64,000 nt of DNA, taken from Anaerolineales bacterium. GTDB lineage: Bacteria; Chloroflexota; Anaerolineae; Anaerolineales; Villigracilaceae. Both the position numbers and the translations under genes were made by a program. Below, piece by piece: positions 25,602 to 33,587 of this stretch; the first letter of the stretch is position 1; each line of letters opens with the position of its first letter. The stretch lies in assembly GCA_016789305.1 (NCBI GenBank), contig JAEURJ010000023.1, positions 124,001 to 188,000 of the forward strand. The letters run 5' to 3'. The notes beneath the pieces were generated by a model that did not search any database, was not told where the DNA came from, and saw only the letters and a list, made by a program, of their open reading frames with translations.

Positions 25602-26404
25602 GCCCGTTTATCAATATCCTTGAGTGTTTTATGTTCCACCCCGGCATTGATCTTTGCCAGTTCAGGTTCATCGTGGACCAGATCCAAGACTTCCTTCCAG
25701 GTGAAATCGTCTCGGCCATCGAAACGGTTGTACACCTGTCGCATGAATTCCAAATCTTCGGGGGTATCCACCGTCCAGCGGTAATCGCCGAAGTCGATGG
25801 TGTGATTCAACAAAGCAACTTTAAATCCACGTGGCGAAGTCCCCTCTGATAGCTGACGGCTGACTGCTGAAAGCTTTACTTCCTCATAAAAATACGGCAT
25901 GGCATGTTCACGGTGTTGTGGTTCTTTCGCATCCTTCCATGCTTTCTTTAAAATTTTGAAGGTACAGGCTTCCACATCCAAACCAATGGGATAAGTACGG
26001 CTCCACGGCGGGGGGAGACGGTTGCAAGCAAAATCATATTCGTCTTCAAGCAAAGTGGCGACCACATTATCGATCAATTCAGGGTCAATGACAGGGCAAT
26101 CTGCGGTGATACGAACAACCACATCCGCTTTGGCGTGGGATGCGGTTTGATAATAACGATCCAACACATCGAACAAACTGCCGCGGGTGAAGGGAATGCC
26201 GCTAAAGTCGCAGTACTCAGCTACCGGGTCGTCTGAGGCGTCTGTGGTCGTGGCGAAGATGACTTCGTCCAGAGTCTTCGCTCGCGAGGTGCGTGTGTAC
26301 ACGCGAGTCAACATGGGCTGCCCCGCGATATCGGCAAGAATCTTCCCAGGCAAACGCGAGGAGGACATACGTCCTTGAATAATGGCTACAACTTTAGGTT
26401 TCAT
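25589..26404 (-). CDS. spsF: SpsF-type cytidylyltransferase family protein
   Basis: The 271-residue protein starts VVAIIQGRMSSSRLPGKIL (residues about 5-23), the nucleotide-binding loop of SpsF and acylneuraminate cytidylyltransferase-like proteins. It also has VVRITADCPVIDPELID and FGDYRWTVDTPEDLEFM, which are typical of SpsF. Members are thought to activate sugars or sugar acids with CTP in spore-coat and surface-polysaccharide loci. Between PYFYEEV and FKVALLNH is an extra segment (about LSAVSRQLSEGTS) encoded by a short repeat at 25846-25875. The next gene upstream is the DUF4910 protein, 21 bases away. The exact nucleotide-sugar product is unknown. Confidence 0.85.
   Translation of the reverse strand: MKPKVVAIIQGRMSSSRLPGKILADIAGQPMLTRVYTRTSRAKTLDEVIFATTTDASDDPVAEYCDFSGIPFTRGSLFDVLDRYYQTASHAKADVVVRITADCPVIDPELIDNVVATLLEDEYDFACNRLPPPWSRTYPIGLDVEACTFKILKKAWKDAKEPQHREHAMPYFYEEVKLSAVSRQLSEGTSPRGFKVALLNHTIDFGDYRWTVDTPEDLEFMRQVYNRFDGRDDFTWKEVLDLVHDEPELAKINAGVEHKTLKDIDKRALKR
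25846..25875. repeat. Low-complexity repeat inserted in frame in the SpsF-like gene
   Basis: The plus strand reads CTGATAGCTGACGG followed by CTGACTGCTGAAAGCT, a string of CTGA/GCTGA units. On the coding strand it encodes KLSAVSRQLSE, an insertion relative to what I expect for SpsF proteins at this place. A partial relative (GTTGACAGCTGAGGATAG) occurs in the non-coding sequence near 16458-16475. Confidence 0.65.
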
Positions 26405-26413
26405 AATTTTATG

Positions 26414-26428
26414 TAGGGACTGTCCCTA
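26414..26428. repeat. Short palindrome of the GTAGGGACA type
   Basis: TAGGGAC-T-GTCCCTA is a perfect 7-bp stem. It overlaps the stop codon (26426-26428) of the DUF4910 gene and resembles the longer palindrome at 10102-10130. Confidence 0.5.
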
Positions 26429-27751
26429 TGCAGATTGCGCCTCGGAAGGAATCGGCAAGGGCGTGACAAATCCCTTGGCGCGGAATTTCTCGACATAATC
26501 GCGCACCATCCAATAATCGAGCCCCACCTGTTCGGCGATATCGAAGACCGAATGTTCGCCCTCGAAGCGCATCATGATTTTTTCGATGGCACGGTTGAGA
26601 GCCCAATTCTCGCGCCAATCAACCCACAAGCCGTTGCCACTCAAAAACACTGGACCGCGAAAGGTGCGCTTGGGGATGTAATTGGTGGCGTACATGCGAA
26701 TGACCTGTTCCGCAGTTTCCGCAGCACCGACGAGCATGTCATCATGAATGATGTCGAGATTATCGTCGGTGGTGTGATATTCATCATACGGCCAGCGGTT
26801 GATCGAGATACACGGCACATTAACACCGGGCCCGTTGATCACGCGTTCGTCATTGGCAGGAGCAGCGGCGAACTCACGTTCATCATGTGCAATGTTCTTA
26901 ACTACAGAATGTGTAATACGATCAAGAAGATGATCGTTCTGCCTTGTATGATGCCAGGCGATCTTGTTCTTGTTGCCGGTCATTTCCATAAAAATGCCGC
27001 CGCGCAAATTCCGAATCAGATTTTCATTGTGTGAAAGATAGACGATTGTTCCAATTGTTTCTGGCCCAAACCAAAAGCGGACACTCATCGAGCCAGCAGG
27101 AAGCGGCTTTTCAGCAAGTCTGCGTGCCAGCTCAATCGTACTGACCACGCCGGCACCATCGTCATTGGCCTGCATCGGGTGACACGTGTGTGCCTGCACG
27201 ATGATCTCCCCTGCCGAAGCATTCACCCCGCCTTCGGGATGAATGAGGGCAGTCGCCATTTTGAATCCCTGTTTCGGATCGGTAATGAATTCAGATTTGA
27301 TCACCGCACGATATTTTTTATCACGAGGAAGTTTATCGAAGGTGTTCTTTGATAAACAGAATCCCCAATCGCGGTCGTAATATTTAAACACCCACGGAAT
27401 CGTATGTGGGCGTTTCTCGTTGAAATGCAAATGCGGCTGAAGTTCTTCGAATGAAAGTGTTTTATCAGTTGGCAAGGAATACGAAACAATATGCAGCGGA
27501 TTGTTCTTAAAATCCACCACGCGTTCACCGCCTTCGATTTCAAGATAGGCTTCATGCACCACGTAACGCTCTGGCACCTGCCAGGTCCATGCTTTTTCAA
27601 GGGGGGCATACGTTTCGATGGTGTAGTTGGACGAATCCGGCATATACGAGCCTACGATGTCTAATGTTTTGTCATGGTCATCGGAGGCGAGGGTGCGATG
27701 CAGTGGATAGAATTCTGCGAGGATGGATTTCAGGGAGGTGTAGGGTTTCAT
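26426..27751 (-). CDS. DUF4910-type aminopeptidase-like protein with C-terminal winged helix
   Basis: The 441-residue protein fits the DUF4910/DUF2172 aminopeptidase-like family found in surface-polysaccharide loci. An M28-like metal site is suggested by AHTCHPMQANDDGAG (H188, H191, D197) and FGPETIGT (E231), with later NDERVINGPGV and YDEYHTTDDNLD segments. The last 70 residues (EHSVFDIAEQVGLDYWMVRDY) look like a winged helix. Despite the fold, members of this family sit among sugar-biosynthesis genes, and their real substrate (an amide or N-acyl sugar is one idea) is not established. It lies between SpsF-like and AAC(3)-like genes, all leftward. Confidence 0.75.
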   Translation of the reverse strand: MKPYTSLKSILAEFYPLHRTLASDDHDKTLDIVGSYMPDSSNYTIETYAPLEKAWTWQVPERYVVHEAYLEIEGGERVVDFKNNPLHIVSYSLPTDKTLSFEELQPHLHFNEKRPHTIPWVFKYYDRDWGFCLSKNTFDKLPRDKKYRAVIKSEFITDPKQGFKMATALIHPEGGVNASAGEIIVQAHTCHPMQANDDGAGVVSTIELARRLAEKPLPAGSMSVRFWFGPETIGTIVYLSHNENLIRNLRGGIFMEMTGNKNKIAWHHTRQNDHLLDRITHSVVKNIAHDEREFAAAPANDERVINGPGVNVPCISINRWPYDEYHTTDDNLDIIHDDMLVGAAETAEQVIRMYATNYIPKRTFRGPVFLSGNGLWVDWRENWALNRAIEKIMMRFEGEHSVFDIAEQVGLDYWMVRDYVEKFRAKGFVTPLPIPSEAQSA

Positions 27752-27783
27752 GTATTACCTTTGTCGTAGGAGGGCGTTTCGCT

Positions 27784-27812
27784 GCCCAAGGCGAGGAAAC
27801 CTCGCCTTGGGC
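27784..27812. repeat. Intergenic hairpin repeat
   Basis: A perfect 13-bp stem GCCCAAGGCGAGG / CCTCGCCTTGGGC with a 3-base loop fills most of the 70-base gap between the AAC(3)-like and DUF4910 genes. It could be a REP-like element; no T-tract follows on the minus strand, so a terminator is less likely. Confidence 0.65.
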
Positions 27813-27821
27813 TACATCTTG

Positions 27822-28580
27822 TTAATATTTCGGTTCTTCGATCTGATGCAATTTCTCGGGATGCTCGCGCACGATGACAGACATGTTATCAAAGAACTCA
27901 TTGGCAGTCAGGTGATGGACCTTGGCGGAACCCACCTGAATTTCCTTGATCACGCCCGCATGCAACAGGTCGTTCATCCCCGGCACAATGTAGGTCTTCA
28001 CACGGTCATTGCTGCGCACGAACATGGTGTAGGTCTTGATCTGAGGTTTGCGGTCATAGCCCATGTAAATGCCCGCAAATTCCTTGATGCGGCGATAATC
28101 ACAACCGACGTTGTATTCAATATAATGATGCATCGAAAATGAATTGTTGAAATCCAATCCGATGCTGATGATGGTGGCGTTTAATTTATGGAACAACGCG
28201 AATGCAGAGTTTGGCCCATAGGCTTCCACATCTTCGGTTTTGGAGAATTCGTCCGCGCGTTTGCCTAAAGCGGAGAAACTGTAGATCGGATGCGGTGTCC
28301 GCTTTGCGTTAGGTCGGAGGCGCGCCTGCTCGGTGATCATGCCCATCTTCGAGGGCGTTTCCATCACGTCAAAATAATGTGTCTCGGTCCACGATTGAAA
28401 ATTAAAGGCAGGAAACAAAACCGTTCCATCCTTGCCTATGAGTTTCTGCATCACATCGATCACAGTATCCACACCGCCCTCCACACCACCAAGCGACTTA
28501 TATGAGGTGTGTACCACAATCGTGTCACTTTCGATCTTTATTTTTCCAAACCCCGCGAGCAGATCTTTTTTATTAAGCAT
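27822..28580 (-). CDS. AAC(3)-family N-acetyltransferase, probable sugar N-acyltransferase
   Basis: Read from ATG 28580, which follows a perfect GGAGG at 6 bases, the product has 252 residues. It shows the AAC(3)/YokD fold landmarks: VVHTSYKSLG at the start, DGTVLFPAFNFQSW, KRTPHPIYSFSALG, and IGLDFNNSFSMHHYIEY. The family transfers an acetyl group from acetyl-CoA to an amino group. In this locus, next to SpsF-like, nonulosonate-synthase and PseB-type genes, acetylation of an amino sugar is more likely than antibiotic resistance. The start overlaps the end of the GT4 gene by 8 bases, so translation is probably coupled. Confidence 0.82.
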   Translation of the reverse strand: MLNKKDLLAGFGKIKIESDTIVVHTSYKSLGGVEGGVDTVIDVMQKLIGKDGTVLFPAFNFQSWTETHYFDVMETPSKMGMITEQARLRPNAKRTPHPIYSFSALGKRADEFSKTEDVEAYGPNSAFALFHKLNATIISIGLDFNNSFSMHHYIEYNVGCDYRRIKEFAGIYMGYDRKPQIKTYTMFVRSNDRVKTYIVPGMNDLLHAGVIKEIQVGSAKVHHLTANEFFDNMSVIVREHPEKLHQIEEPKY

Positions 28581-29670
28581 TCTTTCCTCCGAGACTTCGA
28601 TAGACATTCATCAACGTTTCAGCATTCTTTTTCCAATCCGCACGCATCTCCGCGGACCTTCGGCTTGCGCGGCCAATCTCAGGCAGTTTCTCACGCTGAC
28701 CCATCGCCGCTAGAATCTTTTCGACAAGTTGATCGACATCCCCATCGCGGAAGAGCCAGCCGTTTTCATTTTCAACGACCCATTCCTTGTTGGCAGGGAT
28801 ATCTGAAACCAGACAAGGCAGTCCGCAAGCAAGGGCTTCCATCAACGAAACGGAGGAACCATCCACATGCGAAGGCGAGATGTACAAATCAGCCATATGA
28901 TACCAGCGCGGCAGGTCGGTTTGCGAGATCTGCCCACCGAAAGTGACACGATCCAATACGCCACCACTTTGCAGGATCTGACGGAGCTTGCCGCCCTGCG
29001 AGCCACCATTGAGCAGGATCAAATCCACATTATCTCTTTGCTGCGCTATTTTGACAAATGCCTTCGCCAAAACATCGACGCCATAGCGAGTTTCCCAGGA
29101 ACGATTGCAGAACAAAGTAAACGTTTGAATGTTTGAACGTTCAAACGTTTTCATGTTGAAGTGTTCAAGGTCGACACCCCAGGGAAAGACAATTGTTTTT
29201 TCGGGGTTCATTCCATATTTCACGGCCATGTCACGCGTGACTCTGGCATCACTGGTGAAAAATGGGGAACGCTTCAGTGTATAACGCGTCACCCACTCCC
29301 ACCACTTATTGCGATGGACATCGTCCATCAGGTCAAAGCCCCATGAGATCGTGAGGATGGGACGAAAACCACTTAGCATTGCGATGAATGCACAGGTTTG
29401 GATGGGGCCTGCATGAATCAAATCAGGTTGAATTTCTTTAACCAGACGACGAAAGTCGAAAGCCAGTGTTGCAAGATTCTTCCAGCGGAACGGTTCGCGC
29501 CCGCCCTTCCAGATCACTTGACTCACATTCTCTGGGACGGGCCGTGATTCAACCTGCCGTTGATTTCCTTCCAGCTGGACAAAAAAGACCTCATGTCCGC
29601 CATCTGAAATGGATTTTAGAAAACGATAATCATGTGTGCAATAACCGAGGGAAAAATACACGATGCGCAT
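28573..29670 (-). CDS. Family 4-type glycosyltransferase
   Basis: Read from the ATG at 29670 that overlaps the upstream stop as TGATG, the product is about 365 residues starting MRIVYFSLGY. It has the GT4 N-domain (HAGPIQTCAFIAM, SWGFDLMDD) and C-domain with LLNGGSQGGKL, MADLYISPSHVDGSSVSLMEAL, which holds the EX7E-like donor site region, and GLPCLVSDIPANKEWV. It should transfer a sugar from a nucleotide donor with retained configuration. The segment MKTFERSNIQTF between VDLEHFN and TLFCNRSW is encoded by a palindromic repeat (29119-29150) and sits at the inter-domain position. The sugar is unknown. Confidence 0.88.
   Translation of the reverse strand: MRIVYFSLGYCTHDYRFLKSISDGGHEVFFVQLEGNQRQVESRPVPENVSQVIWKGGREPFRWKNLATLAFDFRRLVKEIQPDLIHAGPIQTCAFIAMLSGFRPILTISWGFDLMDDVHRNKWWEWVTRYTLKRSPFFTSDARVTRDMAVKYGMNPEKTIVFPWGVDLEHFNMKTFERSNIQTFTLFCNRSWETRYGVDVLAKAFVKIAQQRDNVDLILLNGGSQGGKLRQILQSGGVLDRVTFGGQISQTDLPRWYHMADLYISPSHVDGSSVSLMEALACGLPCLVSDIPANKEWVVENENGWLFRDGDVDQLVEKILAAMGQREKLPEIGRASRRSAEMRADWKKNAETLMNVYRSLGGKNA
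29119..29150. repeat. Palindromic repeat inserted in frame in the GT4 gene
   Basis: It contains the perfect 16-bp palindrome GTTTGAACGTTCAAAC (29131-29146) with flanking AAACGTTTGAAT. On the coding strand the core matches the 5275-5312 repeat at 22 of 24 positions by eye, in the same reading frame, giving KTFERSN in both proteins. Confidence 0.8.
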
Positions 29671-31412
29671 CAGCGGGCGAGCCATTCATAGAGTTGATAA
29701 TACAAGCCGGGATTTTGATTTAGAAAATTGTTCTTGTCCCCGGTAAAGCCAATGAGGAAGCCGGTAACTACAGTAGCTGTTGAAGCCAAAATCCACAAGG
29801 TGGCATATAGTTTTCGGATCCCAATGTGTTTCTCGATCCAATTGACAGACCGCCCCACTGCCATCGTGGAAAGAACAATTAATGCAGGCGCAACATCCAC
29901 AAGATAGCGCATGGCAGAATTGATGAAGACGAGAAGAATGGAGAATTGAACCAGAACATAAACGAACAGCACAAAACCAAACCATGAAAACAGACCATCA
30001 TGCCCGTCCATAGGTTTGGCATCTCTTGGGATATCTCCATTGATCGCCAGCCAAAACCATCTGACCAAAAACAGAACGGTCAATCCAATCAGTGGAACCA
30101 CAAACAAAATTCCCGCCACGGGCTCTGTGTAGTAGTAGTGCTCGGGAAGATGGATGAACAAAGGCCACATGTTCGCCTTAATCCACGGGACCGTAAAGAA
30201 TGGGAACTCAGCGCTCAGGGAGGGTAGGCGAAAAATATAGGTGTATGCATTGGGCAGGATGTATTTGATGGAGCTGATATCCGCATAATTCGCGGTGAGC
30301 GAGGGGCCGGTCAGCTGGTAGCGATGACCAAATTCAAAGATCGATCCAAAGCGGTCGTAGTTGTACCAAAACAGAGAGCAGGCAACGAACGCCAACGGAA
30401 GAAGTGCTGCTACAAAAGAACGAATGGAGTCGGAAAACTTTCGTCCACTCATAATGTAAATCCGCCACAGGAGCAGGGCTGCGATGACAATGACTGAGGG
30501 TAGCAAATTGATTCGTGTGGCACCGGCCAGCCCAAAGGTCAGGGCAGAAGCGGCTATTAATCCGCTGTGCGGTTGGGAATTACGAAAGGCAAGAAACAGC
30601 AGATAAAATCCCGCCATTAAAAAGAATTGGCCACCTGAGATGGAAACTTCATAAAAGGTTGGGCGCGTGAGAAGCCAGATCAATGGGGCGTTGAACATTG
30701 AGGCAAAGATGCCACCCCAAAATGCCCAGGCTGGAATCTTGAATTGTTTGAAGAGTTCACGAAGGAGCGATACGGAAAATAAAGCTGTGCCAAGGACAAA
30801 GGAAAATACAAGACCGGCGTCGGTTACAGGCTTGGAGGTAATTGCCGAAACCAACACACCAATCACAGCTGGAACCGGACCCCAATACAAAAAGTATTTG
30901 CCATCATAATAGGTGGTGTCCCACCAATACGCAAGACCTTCCCGTTGATGATGGTCGTAGGGATTTTCGAGTTTTGCCAACTCGGGATTCGGTTGTTCCA
31001 ACAAATGGGTTTGCCCTTGTTGAAACGCCTGAGTTAACTTCCAATAATAATCACGCCCGGATGGCCATTTATCGATTCTGCCGATGGTGATGATCCAAAT
31101 ATACAGCCAAAGCATCAAACATCCGGAAAGGATCAGCCAGAGGTTGGCGCTTTTCTTATATGAACTCGTATTTACAGGAACAGAAACGGGAGATTGTTCC
31201 ACTGGCAATTTCAGGAAACGGGAAGCCATCGGGGTAATCCAATGGAGCAATCCAAATAGAATAATCGCCAAACCCATGCAGATCAATTGAATACGGCGGG
31301 GTCCCCAACCCGGGTCGTTATCCAACCCCAGTTGAAAGGCAAATAGGGAAAGCAGAATAATCCCGATACCGCCTGCGATGACAATGAGACGGATAAAAAC
31401 TTTACGATTCAA
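29670..31412 (-). CDS. GT-C-type membrane protein
   Basis: The 580-residue protein has about twelve membrane helices. Two N-terminal helices precede a linker (about 60-85), then a helix and a large loop with GRDYYWKLTQAFQQGQTHLL and YYDGKYFLYWGPVPAVIGV, which resembles uncharacterised GT-C/PMT-like membrane proteins of polysaccharide loci. The C-terminal half has FINSAMRYLVDVAPALIVL. It would work with lipid-linked sugars at the outer face of the membrane. The GT4 start overlaps its stop codon by one base, and it is 2 bases from the upstream synthase gene, so this is a tight operon. Confidence 0.65.
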   Translation of the reverse strand: MNRKVFIRLIVIAGGIGIILLSLFAFQLGLDNDPGWGPRRIQLICMGLAIILFGLLHWITPMASRFLKLPVEQSPVSVPVNTSSYKKSANLWLILSGCLMLWLYIWIITIGRIDKWPSGRDYYWKLTQAFQQGQTHLLEQPNPELAKLENPYDHHQREGLAYWWDTTYYDGKYFLYWGPVPAVIGVLVSAITSKPVTDAGLVFSFVLGTALFSVSLLRELFKQFKIPAWAFWGGIFASMFNAPLIWLLTRPTFYEVSISGGQFFLMAGFYLLFLAFRNSQPHSGLIAASALTFGLAGATRINLLPSVIVIAALLLWRIYIMSGRKFSDSIRSFVAALLPLAFVACSLFWYNYDRFGSIFEFGHRYQLTGPSLTANYADISSIKYILPNAYTYIFRLPSLSAEFPFFTVPWIKANMWPLFIHLPEHYYYTEPVAGILFVVPLIGLTVLFLVRWFWLAINGDIPRDAKPMDGHDGLFSWFGFVLFVYVLVQFSILLVFINSAMRYLVDVAPALIVLSTMAVGRSVNWIEKHIGIRKLYATLWILASTATVVTGFLIGFTGDKNNFLNQNPGLYYQLYEWLAR

Positions 31413-31414
31413 AG

Positions 31415-32485
31415 TTACGCTCCCAAATCGGTCCAGCGGAGTTCCTTGCCAAGCGGCATATCAGTCAACGCTTTTGTGCCGATCACGTTCTGGATCTGGT
31501 CTGGCTTGATGGCACCAGGTGTAGCAGGACGCAGCACATCGATCATGTCACGCGTAAAAACTTCGCCTGCTTTAATTTCACGCGCGGCACGCAAACAGCG
31601 GCGCTGCACGATCTGCGTCTCCTGTTCGTTCTCGGCAATAAATTTATCAGAACTGCCCAACGACCGTTCAAGCAGACGAGTTTCTTCGACCATCTTTGCC
31701 CAGTTTTCAGGATTCATCGCAAACTTGTGGTCGGGGCCTTCGCGGTCATTACTGTCGGTGAAGTGACGCTCAATCACGCGTGCGCCCAATGTCACTGCAC
31801 CCAAAACAGGTGCCACGGAATGTGTGTGATCCGACAACCCCAAGATCACCTCCGGGAACATGGCGGCGAAGGTCTTCAAGACATTCAAATGCAAATGATC
31901 ATAATTATTCGGGCTGGCCGTATAGTTGGTGTTGCATTGCATCAAAACCAACTGCTTGTTGATTTTCAAAATGGCATGGACGGCCTTTTGCACTTCCCCA
32001 ATGGTGGAAGCACCTGTCGCCACAAAGAAAGGCTTGCCTTTACCCGCCATACGTTCCAATGCTTCGATCCAATCGATCTCACCGGACCCGGCTTTGTAAA
32101 CTTCCACATATTGATCGAGGAAATCGATCGCTTCAAAATCGTAGGGAGAGGAGAAATAATCGATCCCCACTTCCTGGCATTCTTCGACAAGGGTCATGGA
32201 CCAGTCAAATGGAATCGAGGCACCTTTGTACACTTCAAAGACGGATTTCTTCCAAGCCGCCTGATGGCTGACCTGTCCGCCATTCATGGATTTGAAGCCA
32301 TAGTCAGAAACTATCTTCGGGGCATCAAAATTCTGGAATTTTGCCGCATCCGCCCCAGCCTCCTTCGCAAGGCGGATCAGCTTTTTAGCCCGCTCCATAT
32401 CCCCATCGTGATTGGCGGCAATGTCGGCAATGAAATAGGTGGGATGATTTAGACCAATGGTTCGATTTCCAAATTTTATGTCCAT
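31415..32485 (-). CDS. neuB: Nonulosonate synthase (NeuB/LegI/PseI type), full length with SAF domain
   Basis: The 356-residue protein has the NeuB barrel motifs FIADIAANHDGD, DAAKFQNF, YKAGSGEIDWIE, PFFVATGAST, LVLMQCNTNYTA, LGLSDHTHS and VIERHFTDS. A C-terminal SAF domain (about 290-356: RRCLRAAREIKAGE and ALTDMPLGKELRW) completes it. It condenses PEP with a hexose derivative to a nonulosonate. It differs clearly from the short synthase at 10.1 kb, and the PseB-type dehydratase two genes upstream suggests a pseudaminic-like or other dideoxy-diamino product; that assignment is inference. Upstream lies the DnaA-box-rich stretch at 32.5-32.8 kb; downstream is the GT-C gene. Confidence 0.92.
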   Translation of the reverse strand: MDIKFGNRTIGLNHPTYFIADIAANHDGDMERAKKLIRLAKEAGADAAKFQNFDAPKIVSDYGFKSMNGGQVSHQAAWKKSVFEVYKGASIPFDWSMTLVEECQEVGIDYFSSPYDFEAIDFLDQYVEVYKAGSGEIDWIEALERMAGKGKPFFVATGASTIGEVQKAVHAILKINKQLVLMQCNTNYTASPNNYDHLHLNVLKTFAAMFPEVILGLSDHTHSVAPVLGAVTLGARVIERHFTDSNDREGPDHKFAMNPENWAKMVEETRLLERSLGSSDKFIAENEQETQIVQRRCLRAAREIKAGEVFTRDMIDVLRPATPGAIKPDQIQNVIGTKALTDMPLGKELRWTDLGA

Positions 32486-32499
32486 AATTTCTCCGATTC

Positions 32500-32777
32500 T
32501 GTGGAAAAAGGTGGTTAAAGCCTGTGGAAAACTGGGGGCAAATTGTGGATAACTTTGCTTGAATATCTAATAACTATGGAAAAAGTGGGCGTTTTCTGTG
32601 GAAAAACACGGCTTTTTCCATAAAACCTGTGGAGAAAGCCGCACAAAAAATAGGAAAACCAGCCTACGATTGTTGATAACTACGGATTTTTTGTGGATAA
32701 TCTTGTTGAAGCTGTGTGTAGAACTCATCCAAACCTGTGGAGAATTCGGGCAAAGGTTCATTCAAAACTGTGGATAA
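32500..32777 (-). repeat. Cluster of DnaA-box-like sequences
   Basis: The plus strand carries TGTGGATAA (complement TTATCCACA, the consensus DnaA box) at 32544-32552, 32692-32700 and 32769-32777. Close variants lie at 32500 (TGTGGAAAA), 32523, 32575 (TATGGAAAA), 32597, 32628 (TGTGGAGAA), 32671 (TGTTGATAA) and 32736. All face the same way. The cluster fills the 178-base gap between the neuB and RmlD-like genes and runs on into the last 115 bases of the RmlD-like gene. No dnaA, dnaN or other replication gene is present, so an origin is not shown; a DnaA-titration site or a dispersed repeat family are alternatives. Confidence 0.7.
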
Positions 32778-33584
32778 TTTGTTGGTAGAAAGGGATAAGT
32801 TGTGGGATCTTTTCGCGGTCAGGTTTGAGGTATGAATCGACCGTGGTGAAATTCCGGCTTCCCGCAAATTGAATTTTCTGGCAATCTCCACTCCAAACTG
32901 ATACTTGCTCATGGATTGTGGACCCACCAAATGATATAAGCCGGTCAACCCTTGCTTGAGCATTTTGATCAATACTCTGGCAGTATCGTTTACCAGCATG
33001 GGACAAAAGATCGCATCGGTAAACCCGCTCATGCTTTTATCGTTCGTGAGATTGTTATAGAAAAATTCCGCAAGGCTTCGCCGGCCGCTCAAGCTCCAGC
33101 CATAAAAGTTAACCCGCGCAATGATCGCGCTTGGGTTTTCTGCAATGACAGCTTTTTCGCCATCCAGCTTTGTCCTGGCATAAACATTTAATGGATTGGT
33201 CTGGTCCTGCTCCACATAAAACCCATCTTTTTGACCGTCAAAAACGGCATCCGTGGAGATATGAACCATGGAAATCCCTCGTTTTTTACAAGCCTTGGCA
33301 AACTCACCGGGCATATCTGTATTTAAGATCTTTGCACGATCCGGGTACTCTTCACATACATCAAGATCGGCAATGGCGGCGCAATTGATCAACCACGCAG
33401 GCCTTACCGCATCAAGCAACGGTTCGATCGAAGTCAGGTCACTGAGGTCTTCCTGCACCACTTGAAATGGCGCATTGGCCAGCTTGCCGCGATCAACACC
33501 GATAATATCGTGCTGACTCATGGCCTCGCTGGCGAGGTTAATTCCCAGCAACCCACTTGCGCCCGTGATTAGAAGTCGCGCCAT
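32664..33584 (-). CDS. RmlD-like sugar-nucleotide reductase
   Basis: The 306-residue protein has the extended-SDR start LLITGASGLLGINL, the NCAAIADLDVCEEYPDRA segment where RmlD proteins have N-C/A-A-A-Y-T-x-V-D-x-A-E, VHISTDAVFDG, and the catalytic YxxxK in VYARTKLDGEKAV. RmlD reduces dTDP-4-keto-6-deoxy-mannose to dTDP-rhamnose; relatives reduce other 4-keto sugars. No RmlA, B or C is present, and the neighbour is a PseB-type dehydratase 3 bases away, so the substrate may be the 4-keto product of that enzyme. The C-terminal 35 codons lie inside the DnaA-box cluster (NKLSTVLNEPLPEFSTGLDE), and their sequence is unusual for the family. Confidence 0.82.
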   Translation of the reverse strand: MARLLITGASGLLGINLASEAMSQHDIIGVDRGKLANAPFQVVQEDLSDLTSIEPLLDAVRPAWLINCAAIADLDVCEEYPDRAKILNTDMPGEFAKACKKRGISMVHISTDAVFDGQKDGFYVEQDQTNPLNVYARTKLDGEKAVIAENPSAIIARVNFYGWSLSGRRSLAEFFYNNLTNDKSMSGFTDAIFCPMLVNDTARVLIKMLKQGLTGLYHLVGPQSMSKYQFGVEIARKFNLREAGISPRSIHTSNLTAKRSHNLSLSTNKLSTVLNEPLPEFSTGLDEFYTQLQQDYPQKIRSYQQS

Positions 33585-33587
33585 GTT

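Noticed and set aside
27822..28580. Aminoglycoside resistance gene
   Set aside because: The AAC(3) fold is shared by many sugar acetyltransferases, and the surroundings are sugar-biosynthesis genes.
31727..32452. Rightward frame of 241 codons opposite the full-length nonulosonate synthase
   Set aside because: Shadow of the synthase coding strand; no family features and no ribosome-binding site.
32500..32777. Reading the TGTGGA repeats as a CRISPR array
   Set aside because: The units are short (9-10 bases), unevenly spaced and imperfect, with no constant-length spacers or cas genes.
32500..32777. Calling this the chromosomal origin
   Set aside because: No dnaA, dnaN, gyr or rpmH gene and no strand-polarity switch of the surrounding genes supports it; kept only as a DnaA-box cluster.
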